This document shows, one piece after another, positions 6,742 to 13,193 of a stretch of 17,833 bases of DNA. The stretch is taken from positions 1 through 17,833 of the forward strand of contig JBARBG010000135.1 in NCBI GenBank assembly GCA_049792815.1, given 5' to 3'. This DNA comes from DAIDKA01 sp049792815. Its GTDB lineage: Bacteria; Pseudomonadota; Gammaproteobacteria; Steroidobacterales; Steroidobacteraceae. Numbering within the stretch: the stretch's first letter is position 1; every line of letters starts with the position of its first letter. The translations under genes were made by a program, and so were the position numbers. The notes under the pieces are model-generated. The model searched no databases, was not told the DNA's origin, and saw only the letters and a list, made by a program, of their open reading frames with translations.

Positions 6742-7353
6742 TCAACCCGAGGCGAGCAGCGCCTCGAGGTCCGCCAGGTCGGCGCGGCGCATGGGCCGGC
6801 CGTCGACCGGGCTTACCGGGGCCTGGCGGATCCCGTCGGTCGGAAAAACCGTTGCTTCGATAGCCTGGTCGTCGACCTCGAAGCGCACCCCGGGGTATTC
6901 GAGCACCCGCTCGGCGTTCATCTTCACGCGCCGCGCCGTGATCTCATGGCGTATTCCATGGTCCATCAGCCACAGGGTCACAGACTCGGGGCGTTCCGCG
7001 AACAGGTGCAGCTGCACCTCGGAGTGTTCGGTTGCGGTACCGCTGAGCACCGCCCCGACCAGACGCGGTTCGAACCCTGAGAGGCGCTGCATGGCATGAA
7101 GCGCTGCACTGCGCTGCGCATGCAGGGTTTCGGTGTGGGACTCGCCCCCGAACAGCCGCTGATATTCCACCAGGGCCGTCTCGATTTCGGTGTTCTTCGG
7201 CAGCACTGCGCCATCGGTGACCCCGAAGCGCTCGGCGGCCTTGCGCTTGGCGACCAGGAAGTCGCGGATGCCGTGCTCGGCCATGACCCGCGCGGCTTCC
7301 TGGGCGAGCGCACGCCGCAGGTGTTCTCCGCGAACGCTCAATCGTTTTGGCAT
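6742..7353 (-). CDS. Conserved protein of unknown function (203 residues)
   Basis: I do not recognise a characterised family with certainty. The protein is a highly charged soluble polypeptide without signal peptide or membrane segments. An N-terminal helical part (about 8-70) includes AQEAARVMAEHGIRDFLVAKRKAAERFGV and LPKNTEIETALVEYQRLF. The middle, LVGAVLSGTATEHSEVQLHLFAE (98-120), recalls a nucleotidyltransferase G-S/T strand but lacks the usual Asp pair, and the C-terminal part holds ATVFPTDGIRQAPVSPVDGRPM. From memory, proteins with these blocks are common unannotated neighbours of ponA/mrcA in gammaproteobacteria. It is 53 bases downstream of mrcA on the same strand and may be cotranscribed. 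Codon use looks normal, so it is probably a genuine gene. Confidence 0.75.
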   Translation of the reverse strand: MPKRLSVRGEHLRRALAQEAARVMAEHGIRDFLVAKRKAAERFGVTDGAVLPKNTEIETALVEYQRLFGGESHTETLHAQRSAALHAMQRLSGFEPRLVGAVLSGTATEHSEVQLHLFAERPESVTLWLMDHGIRHEITARRVKMNAERVLEYPGVRFEVDDQAIEATVFPTDGIRQAPVSPVDGRPMRRADLADLEALLASG

Positions 7354-7365
7354 GTCGCAATCATC

Positions 7366-7383
7366 TTTCCGGGCGGCCGGAAA
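7366..7383 (-). other. Hairpin between mrcA and the downstream gene, covering its ribosome-binding site
   Basis: Read on the minus strand, TTTCCGG-CCGC-CCGGAAA is a perfect 7-bp stem-loop. Its 3' arm supplies GGAAAG, the only Shine-Dalgarno-like sequence before the ATG at 7353. It could mask translation of the downstream gene or act as a weak mrcA terminator. Confidence 0.35.
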
Positions 7384-7406
7384 ATCAAACGTGCGCGCGT
7401 CGAAAA

Positions 7407-9911
7407 CTAGAACAGCGACTCAGCGCCGGCCGCCGTCTGCTGGCTCTGGGCGTTGGCGGGCGTGCCGCTGGCCGGCAGGTGATTGACCATGAATGTCTCC
7501 AGCATGCCGTCGGGGTTCTCGGCGCTTACCAGGGCACCGGTCTGCGGCGACACACGCAGCTGCACCAGGCCGTCCGGCATCGGCAATTTCTCCTGCGGAA
7601 CATCCTTCAGCGCCTCGCGCATGTAGCGGATCCAAATCGGCAGGGCCGTGCGCGCACCCTGCTCGGTTTCGCCCAGGGGCCGTTCCTGATCGAATCCCAC
7701 CCACACGGTGGTCTCGAGCCTGGTATTGAACCCATTGAACCAGGCGTCGCGAGCTTCGTCGGTGGTGCCGGTCTTGCCGGCCAGGTCCGTGCGGCCCAGC
7801 ACCTGCGCTCCGCGGCCGGTGCCGTGGGCGCCGCGGATCACATCGGCCATCATGTCGGTCATGATGTAGTCGTTCTGCGGACTGATGACCCGGGGCGCCA
7901 GCTGCTGGGAAGTCAGTGGACCGGCGCCGCCGCGTATGGCATCCGCCGCTGCGAAAGTCGCATCCGAGGCGTCTTTCAGGGGCAGCGCATTCAGATCCGC
8001 GGTCTGCTCGCATTGCAGGCAGGCAATCGGCGCAGTGGCTTGCCAGATGACCTTCCCCGAGACATCTTCGATGCGGTCGATGTAGTACGGGGAGACCCTG
8101 AAACCGCCATTGGCGAAGGTGGCATAGGCGCCGGCAAGATCAATCGGCGCGACCTCCATGGTGCCGAGCGCCAGCGTCAGGTTCTTGGGCATCGAGTCCT
8201 TGTCGAAGCCGAAGCGGGTCACGTAGTTGATGGCGTAGTCGACACCGATGGCACGCAACAGACGTATCGACACCAGATTGAGCGATTGCGCCAGGGCTTC
8301 GCGCAGTCGCATCGGCCCGCTGAACTCACCCTCGAAGTTCTTCGGGCGCCAGGCGGTCTCCATGCCATTGCCCTCGATCACGATCGGGGCATCAGGCAGC
8401 ACCGAGGCGGCGGTGAAGCCATTCTCGAGGGCCGAGGAGTACAGGAAGGGCTTGAATCCGGAGCCCGGCTGGCGCTTGGCCTGCACCGCGCGGTTGTACT
8501 TGTTGCTGAAGTAGTCGAAACCGCCCACCAGCGCGGAGACGCTGCCATCGGTGGGATCCAGGGACACCAGCGCCGCCTGCGCCTCGGGGATCTGCACCAG
8601 CTGCGCCGCATGCTTGCCGTCGCTGTAGATATAGATCACATCGCCGCGCTTGAGGATCTCGCCGGCGCTCCTGGGCGCCGGACCGATGCGTTCGTTGTCC
8701 AGTTGCTTGTGCGCCCAGGCCAGGCCGTCCCAGTTGATCTGCTGGAACCCATAATCCTTGGCATACACCTTGGCGGACTGGTCCCCGACCTCCGTGACCA
8801 CCGAAGGCACGAGCGGACCGACCGGTGAATATTCATCGAGCAAGTCTTCCAGGTCGGAGCTGTCGGCCCCCGCAGGCACATCCGTGTGTGCAGTCGCGCC
8901 GCGCCAGCCGTAGCGGCGGTCGTATTCGATAAGGCCCAGACGCACCGCCCGGTTGGCGGCGGTCTGCAGGCGGCTGTCGATGGTGGTGTAGACCCTGTAG
9001 CCGGTCGTCTCCGCCTTGGGTCCGAAGCGTTTGCGCACTTCCTGGCGCGCCATTTCGGCCACGTACTGCGCGTCCACGTCGTACAGCGGGGCATGGGTGC
9101 GGGCTTCGACCGGCTCGGCATTCGCGGCCGCCGCCGTGTTGGCATCGATGTAGCCGAGCTCCTTCATGCGCCGCAGGACGTAGGTGCGCCGCGCCTTGGC
9201 GAACTGTGGATTGACGATGGGGTTGTAGCGCGAGGGCAGCTGCACGATGCCGGCAAGGGTCGCCGCCTGGGCAACGCTGAGCTGGTCCAGTGACTTGCCG
9301 TAGAAAGTCTCGGCCGCCGCCGCCACACCGTAAGCACGTTCGCCGAAGAACACTACGTTCAGATACAGCGCGAAGATCTCCTGCTTGGAAAACTCGTGCT
9401 CCATGCGGTACGTGAGGAAGGCCTCCTCGAGCTTGCGTCGCCAGGTCTTGTCCAGCGTCAGGAACAGCTGTCGCGCCGCCTGCTGGGTGATCGTGCTGGC
9501 GCCTTGGGCGCGGTCCCCCGAGATCACGTCCACCAACACCGCGCGCAGCACCCCCTGGTAGTCGATGCCATGGTGCTGGAAAAAGCGGTCGTCCTCGGCC
9601 GCGAGGAAGGCGTGCTTGATGAGATCGGGGATCTGTTCCCAGGTCACCGGCAGGCGGCGTTGTTCGCCGATCTGCGCAATCAGGTCGCCGTCGCGGGTAT
9701 ACACGCGCAGCGGTACCTGCATTTCCACATTGCGCATCGTATCAACCGAGGGCAGGGAGGGCTCGAGGAAGACATAACAGCCCGCCAGGCCGATGGCGCT
9801 GACAAGTGTGATCAAGATCACACCACCCACAGCCGCAATTAGCACAGAGAGGTAGTTTCGTTTCACAGAACGTGACTGTATCCGCTTGATAAGGTTTCGG
9901 CTGCTATGCAT
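7407..9911 (-). CDS. mrcA: Penicillin-binding protein 1A (bifunctional peptidoglycan synthase)
   Basis: The 834-residue class A PBP polymerises lipid II and cross-links peptides in the periplasm, anchored by one membrane segment (about 20-48). The GT51 glycosyltransferase domain has catalytic Glu106 in AAEDDRFFQHHG and the GASTITQQAARQ motif. An OB-like insert follows at about 330-440. The transpeptidase domain has Ser484-x-x-Lys487 (SGFK), Ser543-Leu-Asn (SLN) and KTG at 713-715. A short Cys-containing segment, CLQC at 631-634, lies between the SxN and KTG motifs. The ATG at 9911 has only a weak ribosome-binding site; a GTG at 9866 would still leave the membrane anchor and basic pre-anchor residues. 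Divergence from pilM is the common gammaproteobacterial arrangement. The synonym ponA is used in Pseudomonas. Confidence 0.95.
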   Translation of the reverse strand: MHSSRNLIKRIQSRSVKRNYLSVLIAAVGGVILITLVSAIGLAGCYVFLEPSLPSVDTMRNVEMQVPLRVYTRDGDLIAQIGEQRRLPVTWEQIPDLIKHAFLAAEDDRFFQHHGIDYQGVLRAVLVDVISGDRAQGASTITQQAARQLFLTLDKTWRRKLEEAFLTYRMEHEFSKQEIFALYLNVVFFGERAYGVAAAAETFYGKSLDQLSVAQAATLAGIVQLPSRYNPIVNPQFAKARRTYVLRRMKELGYIDANTAAAANAEPVEARTHAPLYDVDAQYVAEMARQEVRKRFGPKAETTGYRVYTTIDSRLQTAANRAVRLGLIEYDRRYGWRGATAHTDVPAGADSSDLEDLLDEYSPVGPLVPSVVTEVGDQSAKVYAKDYGFQQINWDGLAWAHKQLDNERIGPAPRSAGEILKRGDVIYIYSDGKHAAQLVQIPEAQAALVSLDPTDGSVSALVGGFDYFSNKYNRAVQAKRQPGSGFKPFLYSSALENGFTAASVLPDAPIVIEGNGMETAWRPKNFEGEFSGPMRLREALAQSLNLVSIRLLRAIGVDYAINYVTRFGFDKDSMPKNLTLALGTMEVAPIDLAGAYATFANGGFRVSPYYIDRIEDVSGKVIWQATAPIACLQCEQTADLNALPLKDASDATFAAADAIRGGAGPLTSQQLAPRVISPQNDYIMTDMMADVIRGAHGTGRGAQVLGRTDLAGKTGTTDEARDAWFNGFNTRLETTVWVGFDQERPLGETEQGARTALPIWIRYMREALKDVPQEKLPMPDGLVQLRVSPQTGALVSAENPDGMLETFMVNHLPASGTPANAQSQQTAAGAESLF

Positions 9912-9914
9912 AGT
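9886..9914 (+). promoter_or_regulatory. Candidate sigma70 promoter for the riboswitch leader
   Basis: TTGATA (9886-9891), a 17-base spacer and CATAGT (9909-9914) lie just before the aptamer on the plus strand. The -10 is only a 4/6 match. The promoter would be embedded in the first codons of mrcA on the other strand. The predicted start near 9921 would cut into helix P1, so the true start may be a few bases earlier. Confidence 0.35.
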
Positions 9915-9917
9915 AGC
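9900..9917. repeat. 18-bp near-perfect palindrome over the mrcA start codon
   Basis: The sequence is symmetric around 9908/9909, with a 10-bp perfect core CTATGCATAG (9904-9913) and matching GCT/AGC outer arms; only one base pair is asymmetric. It covers the mrcA ATG and the candidate -10 of the leader promoter, so it could be an operator. No regulator is identified. Confidence 0.4.
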
Positions 9918-10010
9918 TGCCGACTTAAAGGCAAACTCACCGAAAGGTGGGGACGCAAAGCTTCCGGTCTAAGGGTGCGAGTACCTAGGACAGCGGGGCT
10001 GCCGGCTGAG
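9914..10010 (+). promoter_or_regulatory. Cyclic di-GMP-I (GEMM-I) riboswitch aptamer
   Basis: The conserved blocks of the GEMM-I consensus appear in order with correct spacing: GGCAAAC (9930-9936), a helix CTCACC/GGTGGG closed by a GAAA tetraloop (9936-9951), GGACGCAAAGC (9951-9961), CCGG and CTAA of the tetraloop receptor (9964-9972), then AGCGGGG and TGCCG (9992-10004). A short outer helix can form between TAGC (9914-9917) and GCTG (10005-10008). The second arm GGGTG/TACCT closes a small loop. This RNA class binds c-di-GMP in the mRNA leader and alters transcription or translation downstream. The G of GGCAAAC that corresponds to G20 of the Vibrio Vc2 aptamer is present, favouring c-di-GMP over cGAMP. 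It faces pilM, 320 bases downstream, with no convincing gene between. Confidence 0.92.
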
Positions 10011-10209
10011 ATGTTAAACGCTCCCATCGCCATGAACCTCGCATGGCAGGGCCGCTCCAGCCGCAGTCTTCCGCTCCCCTCGCCCATAGATCAGTAGCCT
10101 TCTCCCCAAAAACTGATTGGACCATACGCAATCGAAAATGTTGGGCGTGACGGGATTGTTCAAGTGTGACGCCGGCAACAGTTCCGGGTCCCGCGCTGTC
10201 ACATCATGG
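10011..10209 (+). other. Leader between the aptamer and pilM; candidate expression platform
   Basis: No convincing gene is present. CAGCCGCAG (10058-10066) can pair with CTGCCGGCTG (9999-10008), the 3' half of the aptamer, over nine base pairs with one bulged C; this would compete with aptamer folding. Inside that loop GCCATG-AACCTCG-CATGGC (10029-10047) forms a separate 6-bp hairpin. A C-rich, G-poor stretch follows (10053-10085), of the kind Rho can bind. TGTGAC (10166-10171) and GTCACA (10198-10203) can form another stem. The pairings are seen in the sequence; their regulatory use is inferred. Confidence 0.4.
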
Positions 10210-10247
10210 GCTTACGGGGCGATTCGTAAGCGTTCCCTCGTTCTATT
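10210..10247 (+). terminator. Hairpin with pyrimidine-rich tail in the pilM leader
   Basis: GCTTACG (10210-10216) and CGTAAGC (10225-10231) form a perfect 7-bp stem with an 8-base loop. It is followed by a T/C-rich tail ending TTCTATTT. The tail is not a clean T-run, so this is at best a moderate intrinsic terminator between the riboswitch and pilM. Confidence 0.35.
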
Positions 10248-10258
10248 TAACTTTTCAC

Positions 10259-10267
10259 TGTTATATA
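10259..10267 (+). promoter_or_regulatory. Extended -10 promoter proximal to pilM
   Basis: TGT followed by TATATA (10262-10267) gives an extended -10 about 63 bases before pilM. No good -35 is seen. A perfect palindrome CCTGCGCAGG (10285-10294) lies just downstream of the predicted start. If used, this promoter would bypass the riboswitch. Confidence 0.35.
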
Positions 10268-10329
10268 GTGGCCTACGAATTTATCCTGCGCAGGCGCTTT
10301 CGGCTGTAACTTACTGATAAGGAAACAAA

Positions 10330-11394
10330 ATGTTCCTCCTACAGGGTAAGTATCGGCCGCTCGTCGGTCTTGACATAACGACGTCTTCGATCAAATTGAT
10401 CGAGCTGTCGATGGCGGGCGGCCAGTACCGGGTTGAGGCCTATGCCGCCGAACCCACCCCTCAGAATGCCGTGAACGAGCAGACCATCGTCGACGCTGAA
10501 GCCGTCGGCGAGGCCGTGAAGCGCTGCATCAAGCGCTCCGGAACCCGCAGCCGCGAGGTGGCCATTGCCATCAATGGCGATGCCGCCATCACCAAGGTGA
10601 TCCAGATGCCGCGCAGCCTGCGCACCGCGGACCTTGAGGCCCAAGTGGAGATGCAGGCTGACCAGTACATCCCCTTTCCCATGGACGAGGTCAGCTACGA
10701 TTTCGAGGTACTCGGGCCTTCGGAGAAGGAGACCGAGACCAATGATGTGCTGCTGGTCGCCACCCGCACCGAAAATGTCGAACAGCGCCAGGCCGCGATC
10801 AATGCGGCCGGACTTACCGCCAAGATCGTTGACGTGGAGGCCTTCGCCCTCGAGAACGCCTGCAAGCTGATGACGCACCAGATGCCCGATGGCGGCATCG
10901 ACCGCTCGATCGCGGTCGTCGACTTCGGCGCCACCAGCACCACCTTCAGCGTGTTGCGCAATCTGAAGATCGTGTACACCCGTGACTTCGCATTCGGCGG
11001 GCAGCAGCTCACCGAAGAAATCATGCGTACCTACGGACTGTCCATGGAGGAGGCCGGCCGCGCGAAGAAGGAAGGCGGCCTGCCGGGCAACTACCAGTCC
11101 GAAGTGCTCGATTTGTTCATCGATGACATGACCCAGCAGGTCAGCCGTTCGCTGCAGTTCTACCTGGCCTCCGGGTCGGGCCGCGAGCAGCCGGAAAAGA
11201 TCCTGGTCTGCGGCGGTTGCGCGAACATTTCCGGCGTCGGCGATGTCATTTCCAGCCGCGTCGGCATTTCGGCCGAAAAGGGCGACCCGCTGGGACAGAT
11301 GAAGCTGTCTTCGCGCGCCAAGGCCCAGGCGGTGGCACGTGACGCCACAGCGCTGCTGACGGCCTGTGGTCTTGCTCTGAGGAGTTTCGACTGA
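10330..11394 (+). CDS. pilM: Type IV pilus assembly protein PilM
   Basis: The 354-residue cytoplasmic protein has the actin/FtsA-like ATPase fold of PilM. Seen features: the N-terminal phosphate-1 strand GLDITTSSIKLIEL (13-26), the PilM block MPRSLRTADLEAQVEMQADQ with YIPFPMDEVSYDFEVLG (93-129), the phosphate-2 segment VVDFGATSTTFSVL (196-209), FGGQQLTEEI, and the adenosine-site ILVCGGCANISGVGD (291-305). PilM binds the cytoplasmic tail of PilN and forms the inner ring of the alignment complex linking the pilus motor to the periplasmic parts. The start is firm, with AAGGA about seven bases upstream of the ATG. It is the first gene of pilMNOPQ, behind a long leader containing a c-di-GMP riboswitch. 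Confidence 0.96.
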   Translation: MFLLQGKYRPLVGLDITTSSIKLIELSMAGGQYRVEAYAAEPTPQNAVNEQTIVDAEAVGEAVKRCIKRSGTRSREVAIAINGDAAITKVIQMPRSLRTADLEAQVEMQADQYIPFPMDEVSYDFEVLGPSEKETETNDVLLVATRTENVEQRQAAINAAGLTAKIVDVEAFALENACKLMTHQMPDGGIDRSIAVVDFGATSTTFSVLRNLKIVYTRDFAFGGQQLTEEIMRTYGLSMEEAGRAKKEGGLPGNYQSEVLDLFIDDMTQQVSRSLQFYLASGSGREQPEKILVCGGCANISGVGDVISSRVGISAEKGDPLGQMKLSSRAKAQAVARDATALLTACGLALRSFD

Positions 11395-11395
11395 C

Positions 11396-12013
11396 ATGCC
11401 ACGGATAAACCTCCTCCCCTGGCGCAACGAGCAACGCAGAGAGCGCCAGGTACAGTTCATGATCGCCCTGGGTGGCGCCACCCTGATCGCGATCCTGCTG
11501 GCGTTCCTCGGCTACCTGATGTTCAACTCGATGATCGACGGGCAGCTGCGCCGCAATGACCGGCTGCGCGCCGAGATCAAGAGTCTCGACAAGCAGATTG
11601 AGGAGATCAACAGCCTCGAGACTTCCAAGCAGAACTTCATCGCACGCATGGAAATCATCGAGAAGCTGCAGCGCGCGCGCCCGGAAATCGTGCATGTGTT
11701 CGATGAGATCGTGAAGACGCTGCCCGATGGCACCTACCTGACGGGCATCAAGCAGACCGACCAGAAGTTCCGCTTCGATGGCGTGGCGCAGTCCAGCACG
11801 CGCGTCTCGGCGTTCATGCGCAACATCGAGGCCTCGCAGTGGCTGATGCATCCGGAGCTTCAGGTCGTGGCGGCCGACGCCACCACCGGTGGCCAGAGTT
11901 TCACGGTGTTCGCCGATGAGATTCCGAATGCGGCGGACACCAGCGCGGCGGCCGCGACCGGTCCCAAACCGGGCATGTCCAAGACCGGTGTGCGCCGGGG
12001 GATTGCGCCATGA
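11396..12013 (+). CDS. pilN: Type IV pilus assembly protein PilN
   Basis: The 205-residue inner-membrane protein begins MPRINLLPWR. The INLLPWR tail is the conserved PilM-binding motif and sits in the cytoplasm. A single membrane helix spans about residues 20-44, followed by a coiled coil (about 50-92) and a periplasmic ferredoxin-like domain that pairs with PilO. The gene starts one base after the pilM stop, with GAGGAG eleven bases upstream. The C-terminal 30 residues are Ala/Gly/Pro-rich and likely disordered. The stop overlaps the pilO ATG (ATGA), implying coupled translation. Confidence 0.95.
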   Translation: MPRINLLPWRNEQRRERQVQFMIALGGATLIAILLAFLGYLMFNSMIDGQLRRNDRLRAEIKSLDKQIEEINSLETSKQNFIARMEIIEKLQRARPEIVHVFDEIVKTLPDGTYLTGIKQTDQKFRFDGVAQSSTRVSAFMRNIEASQWLMHPELQVVAADATTGGQSFTVFADEIPNAADTSAAAATGPKPGMSKTGVRRGIAP

Positions 12014-12645
12014 ACCTGCTCGAAGAACTGCGATCGCTTGATCCGCGTGAGCCCGGCCGCTGGCCGCTGCCGATACGCATCGGCGCCGTGGTCGTCTGGC
12101 TGCTCGTGCTGACCTTCATTCTCGGCTACTTCTTCGTGTGGTCGAACGAGAGCCCGGTGCTCGAACAGCGCCAGCAGGAAGAGCAGAAGCTGCGCCAGGA
12201 GTTTCGCACCAAGCATGCGCAGGCGGTCAACCTCAGCGTCTACAAGCAGCAGCTCGCCGACATCGAGCGCTCCTTCGGCGCCCTGCTGCGCCAGCTCCCC
12301 GGTCGCACCGAGGTGCCGAACCTGGTGGTCGACATTTCGCAGACCGGCCTGGCGGCGGGTCTTTCGCAGAAGCTGTTCCAGCCGGGCGCTGAAGTGAAAA
12401 AGGACTTCTACGCCGAGTACCCGGTGCGGATGCGTTTCAGCGGCAGCTATCACCAGTTTGGCCAGTTCGTGAGTGGCATCGCGGCGCTGCCGCGCATCGT
12501 CACGCTGCATGACCTCGAGATCAAACCTGACGGCAAGGCCGGTTACGACAGTCTCACCTTGGACCTCACGGCGAAGACCTACCGCTACCTGGATGAGGAC
12601 GAGCTGGCGGGCGCTGAAGCCGGCAAGAAGGGGCCGCCGAAATGA
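12010..12645 (+). CDS. pilO: Type IV pilus assembly protein PilO
   Basis: The 211-residue protein has a cytoplasmic N-terminus, one membrane helix at about 22-44, a coiled-coil stretch rich in Glu/Gln (48-92), and a periplasmic ferredoxin-like domain carrying the PilO block LPGRTEVPNLVVDISQTG (96-113) and SGSYHQFGQFVSGIAALPRIVTL (144-166). It heterodimerises with PilN and connects to the lipoprotein PilP, setting the spacing of the inner-membrane alignment complex. Its start overlaps pilN and its stop overlaps pilP, each by an ATGA junction. Confidence 0.95.
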   Translation: MNLLEELRSLDPREPGRWPLPIRIGAVVVWLLVLTFILGYFFVWSNESPVLEQRQQEEQKLRQEFRTKHAQAVNLSVYKQQLADIERSFGALLRQLPGRTEVPNLVVDISQTGLAAGLSQKLFQPGAEVKKDFYAEYPVRMRFSGSYHQFGQFVSGIAALPRIVTLHDLEIKPDGKAGYDSLTLDLTAKTYRYLDEDELAGAEAGKKGPPK

Positions 12646-13166
12646 GCACCGTCAAGGCCATCGCGCGCATCCCGCTGCTGCTGACACTGGTCGTGGCCGC
12701 TGCGGCGGGTCTCGCCGCCTGCTCCAGTGGCGATGACGACCTGCAGAACTTCATCGACCAGACCAACAAGGAAGCCGGCGGCCGTGTCGAGCCGCTGCCC
12801 GAGGTCAAGCCGTATCAGACGTATGTCTATGCCGACGCGAACCTGCGCTCGCCGTTCATGCCGACTTCGCCGAATGCCGGCAACCCTAATCTGCGCCCCG
12901 ACGCCCATCGCAACCGTGAGTTCCTCGAACAGTACTCGCTGGACACGATGAAGATGGTCGGCACGATCCAGCAGGGCGGGCAGATGTACGGATTGGTCCA
13001 GACCAAGGATGGACTGGTGCATCGGGTCGTCGTGGGCAACTACGTGGGCCAGAACGACGGTAAGGTCACTGCCATCACCACTTCAAAGATCGACGTTCGT
13101 GAAATTGTTCCGGACGGCCTGGGTGGCTACATCGAGCGCCCGGCGGCGCTCGCGTTGAACGAATAG
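12642..13166 (+). CDS. pilP: Type IV pilus lipoprotein PilP
   Basis: The 174-residue protein has a lipoprotein signal peptide with lipobox LAAC (Cys27) followed by Ser-Ser-Gly, so it is not marked for retention by an Asp at +2. An extended linker (30-100) precedes the C-terminal beta domain, seen as MKMVGTIQQGGQMYGLVQTKDGLVHRVVVGNYVGQNDGKV. PilP joins the PilNO dimer to the N-terminal domains of the secretin PilQ. It begins in an ATGA overlap with pilO and is separated from pilQ by 27 bases. Confidence 0.94.
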   Translation: MSTVKAIARIPLLLTLVVAAAAGLAACSSGDDDLQNFIDQTNKEAGGRVEPLPEVKPYQTYVYADANLRSPFMPTSPNAGNPNLRPDAHRNREFLEQYSLDTMKMVGTIQQGGQMYGLVQTKDGLVHRVVVGNYVGQNDGKVTAITTSKIDVREIVPDGLGGYIERPAALALNE

Positions 13167-13193
13167 CCGAACAGCTGCAGGGAGTTTTCAAAA

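Noticed and set aside
7347..8828. A 493-residue plus-strand frame opposite mrcA
   Set aside because: It is the antisense shadow of the mrcA coding region; long shadow frames are common in GC-rich DNA.
10011..10097. A 28-codon open frame just after the riboswitch, possible leader peptide
   Set aside because: No good ribosome-binding site and no recognisable composition; its codons overlap the predicted switching hairpins.
10117..10317. A 66-residue frame in the pilM leader
   Set aside because: TTG start without ribosome-binding site, runs through the hairpin and promoter region, no resemblance to known proteins.
10339..11481. A 380-residue minus-strand frame opposite pilM
   Set aside because: Shadow of pilM, whose protein sequence is clearly recognisable on the plus strand.
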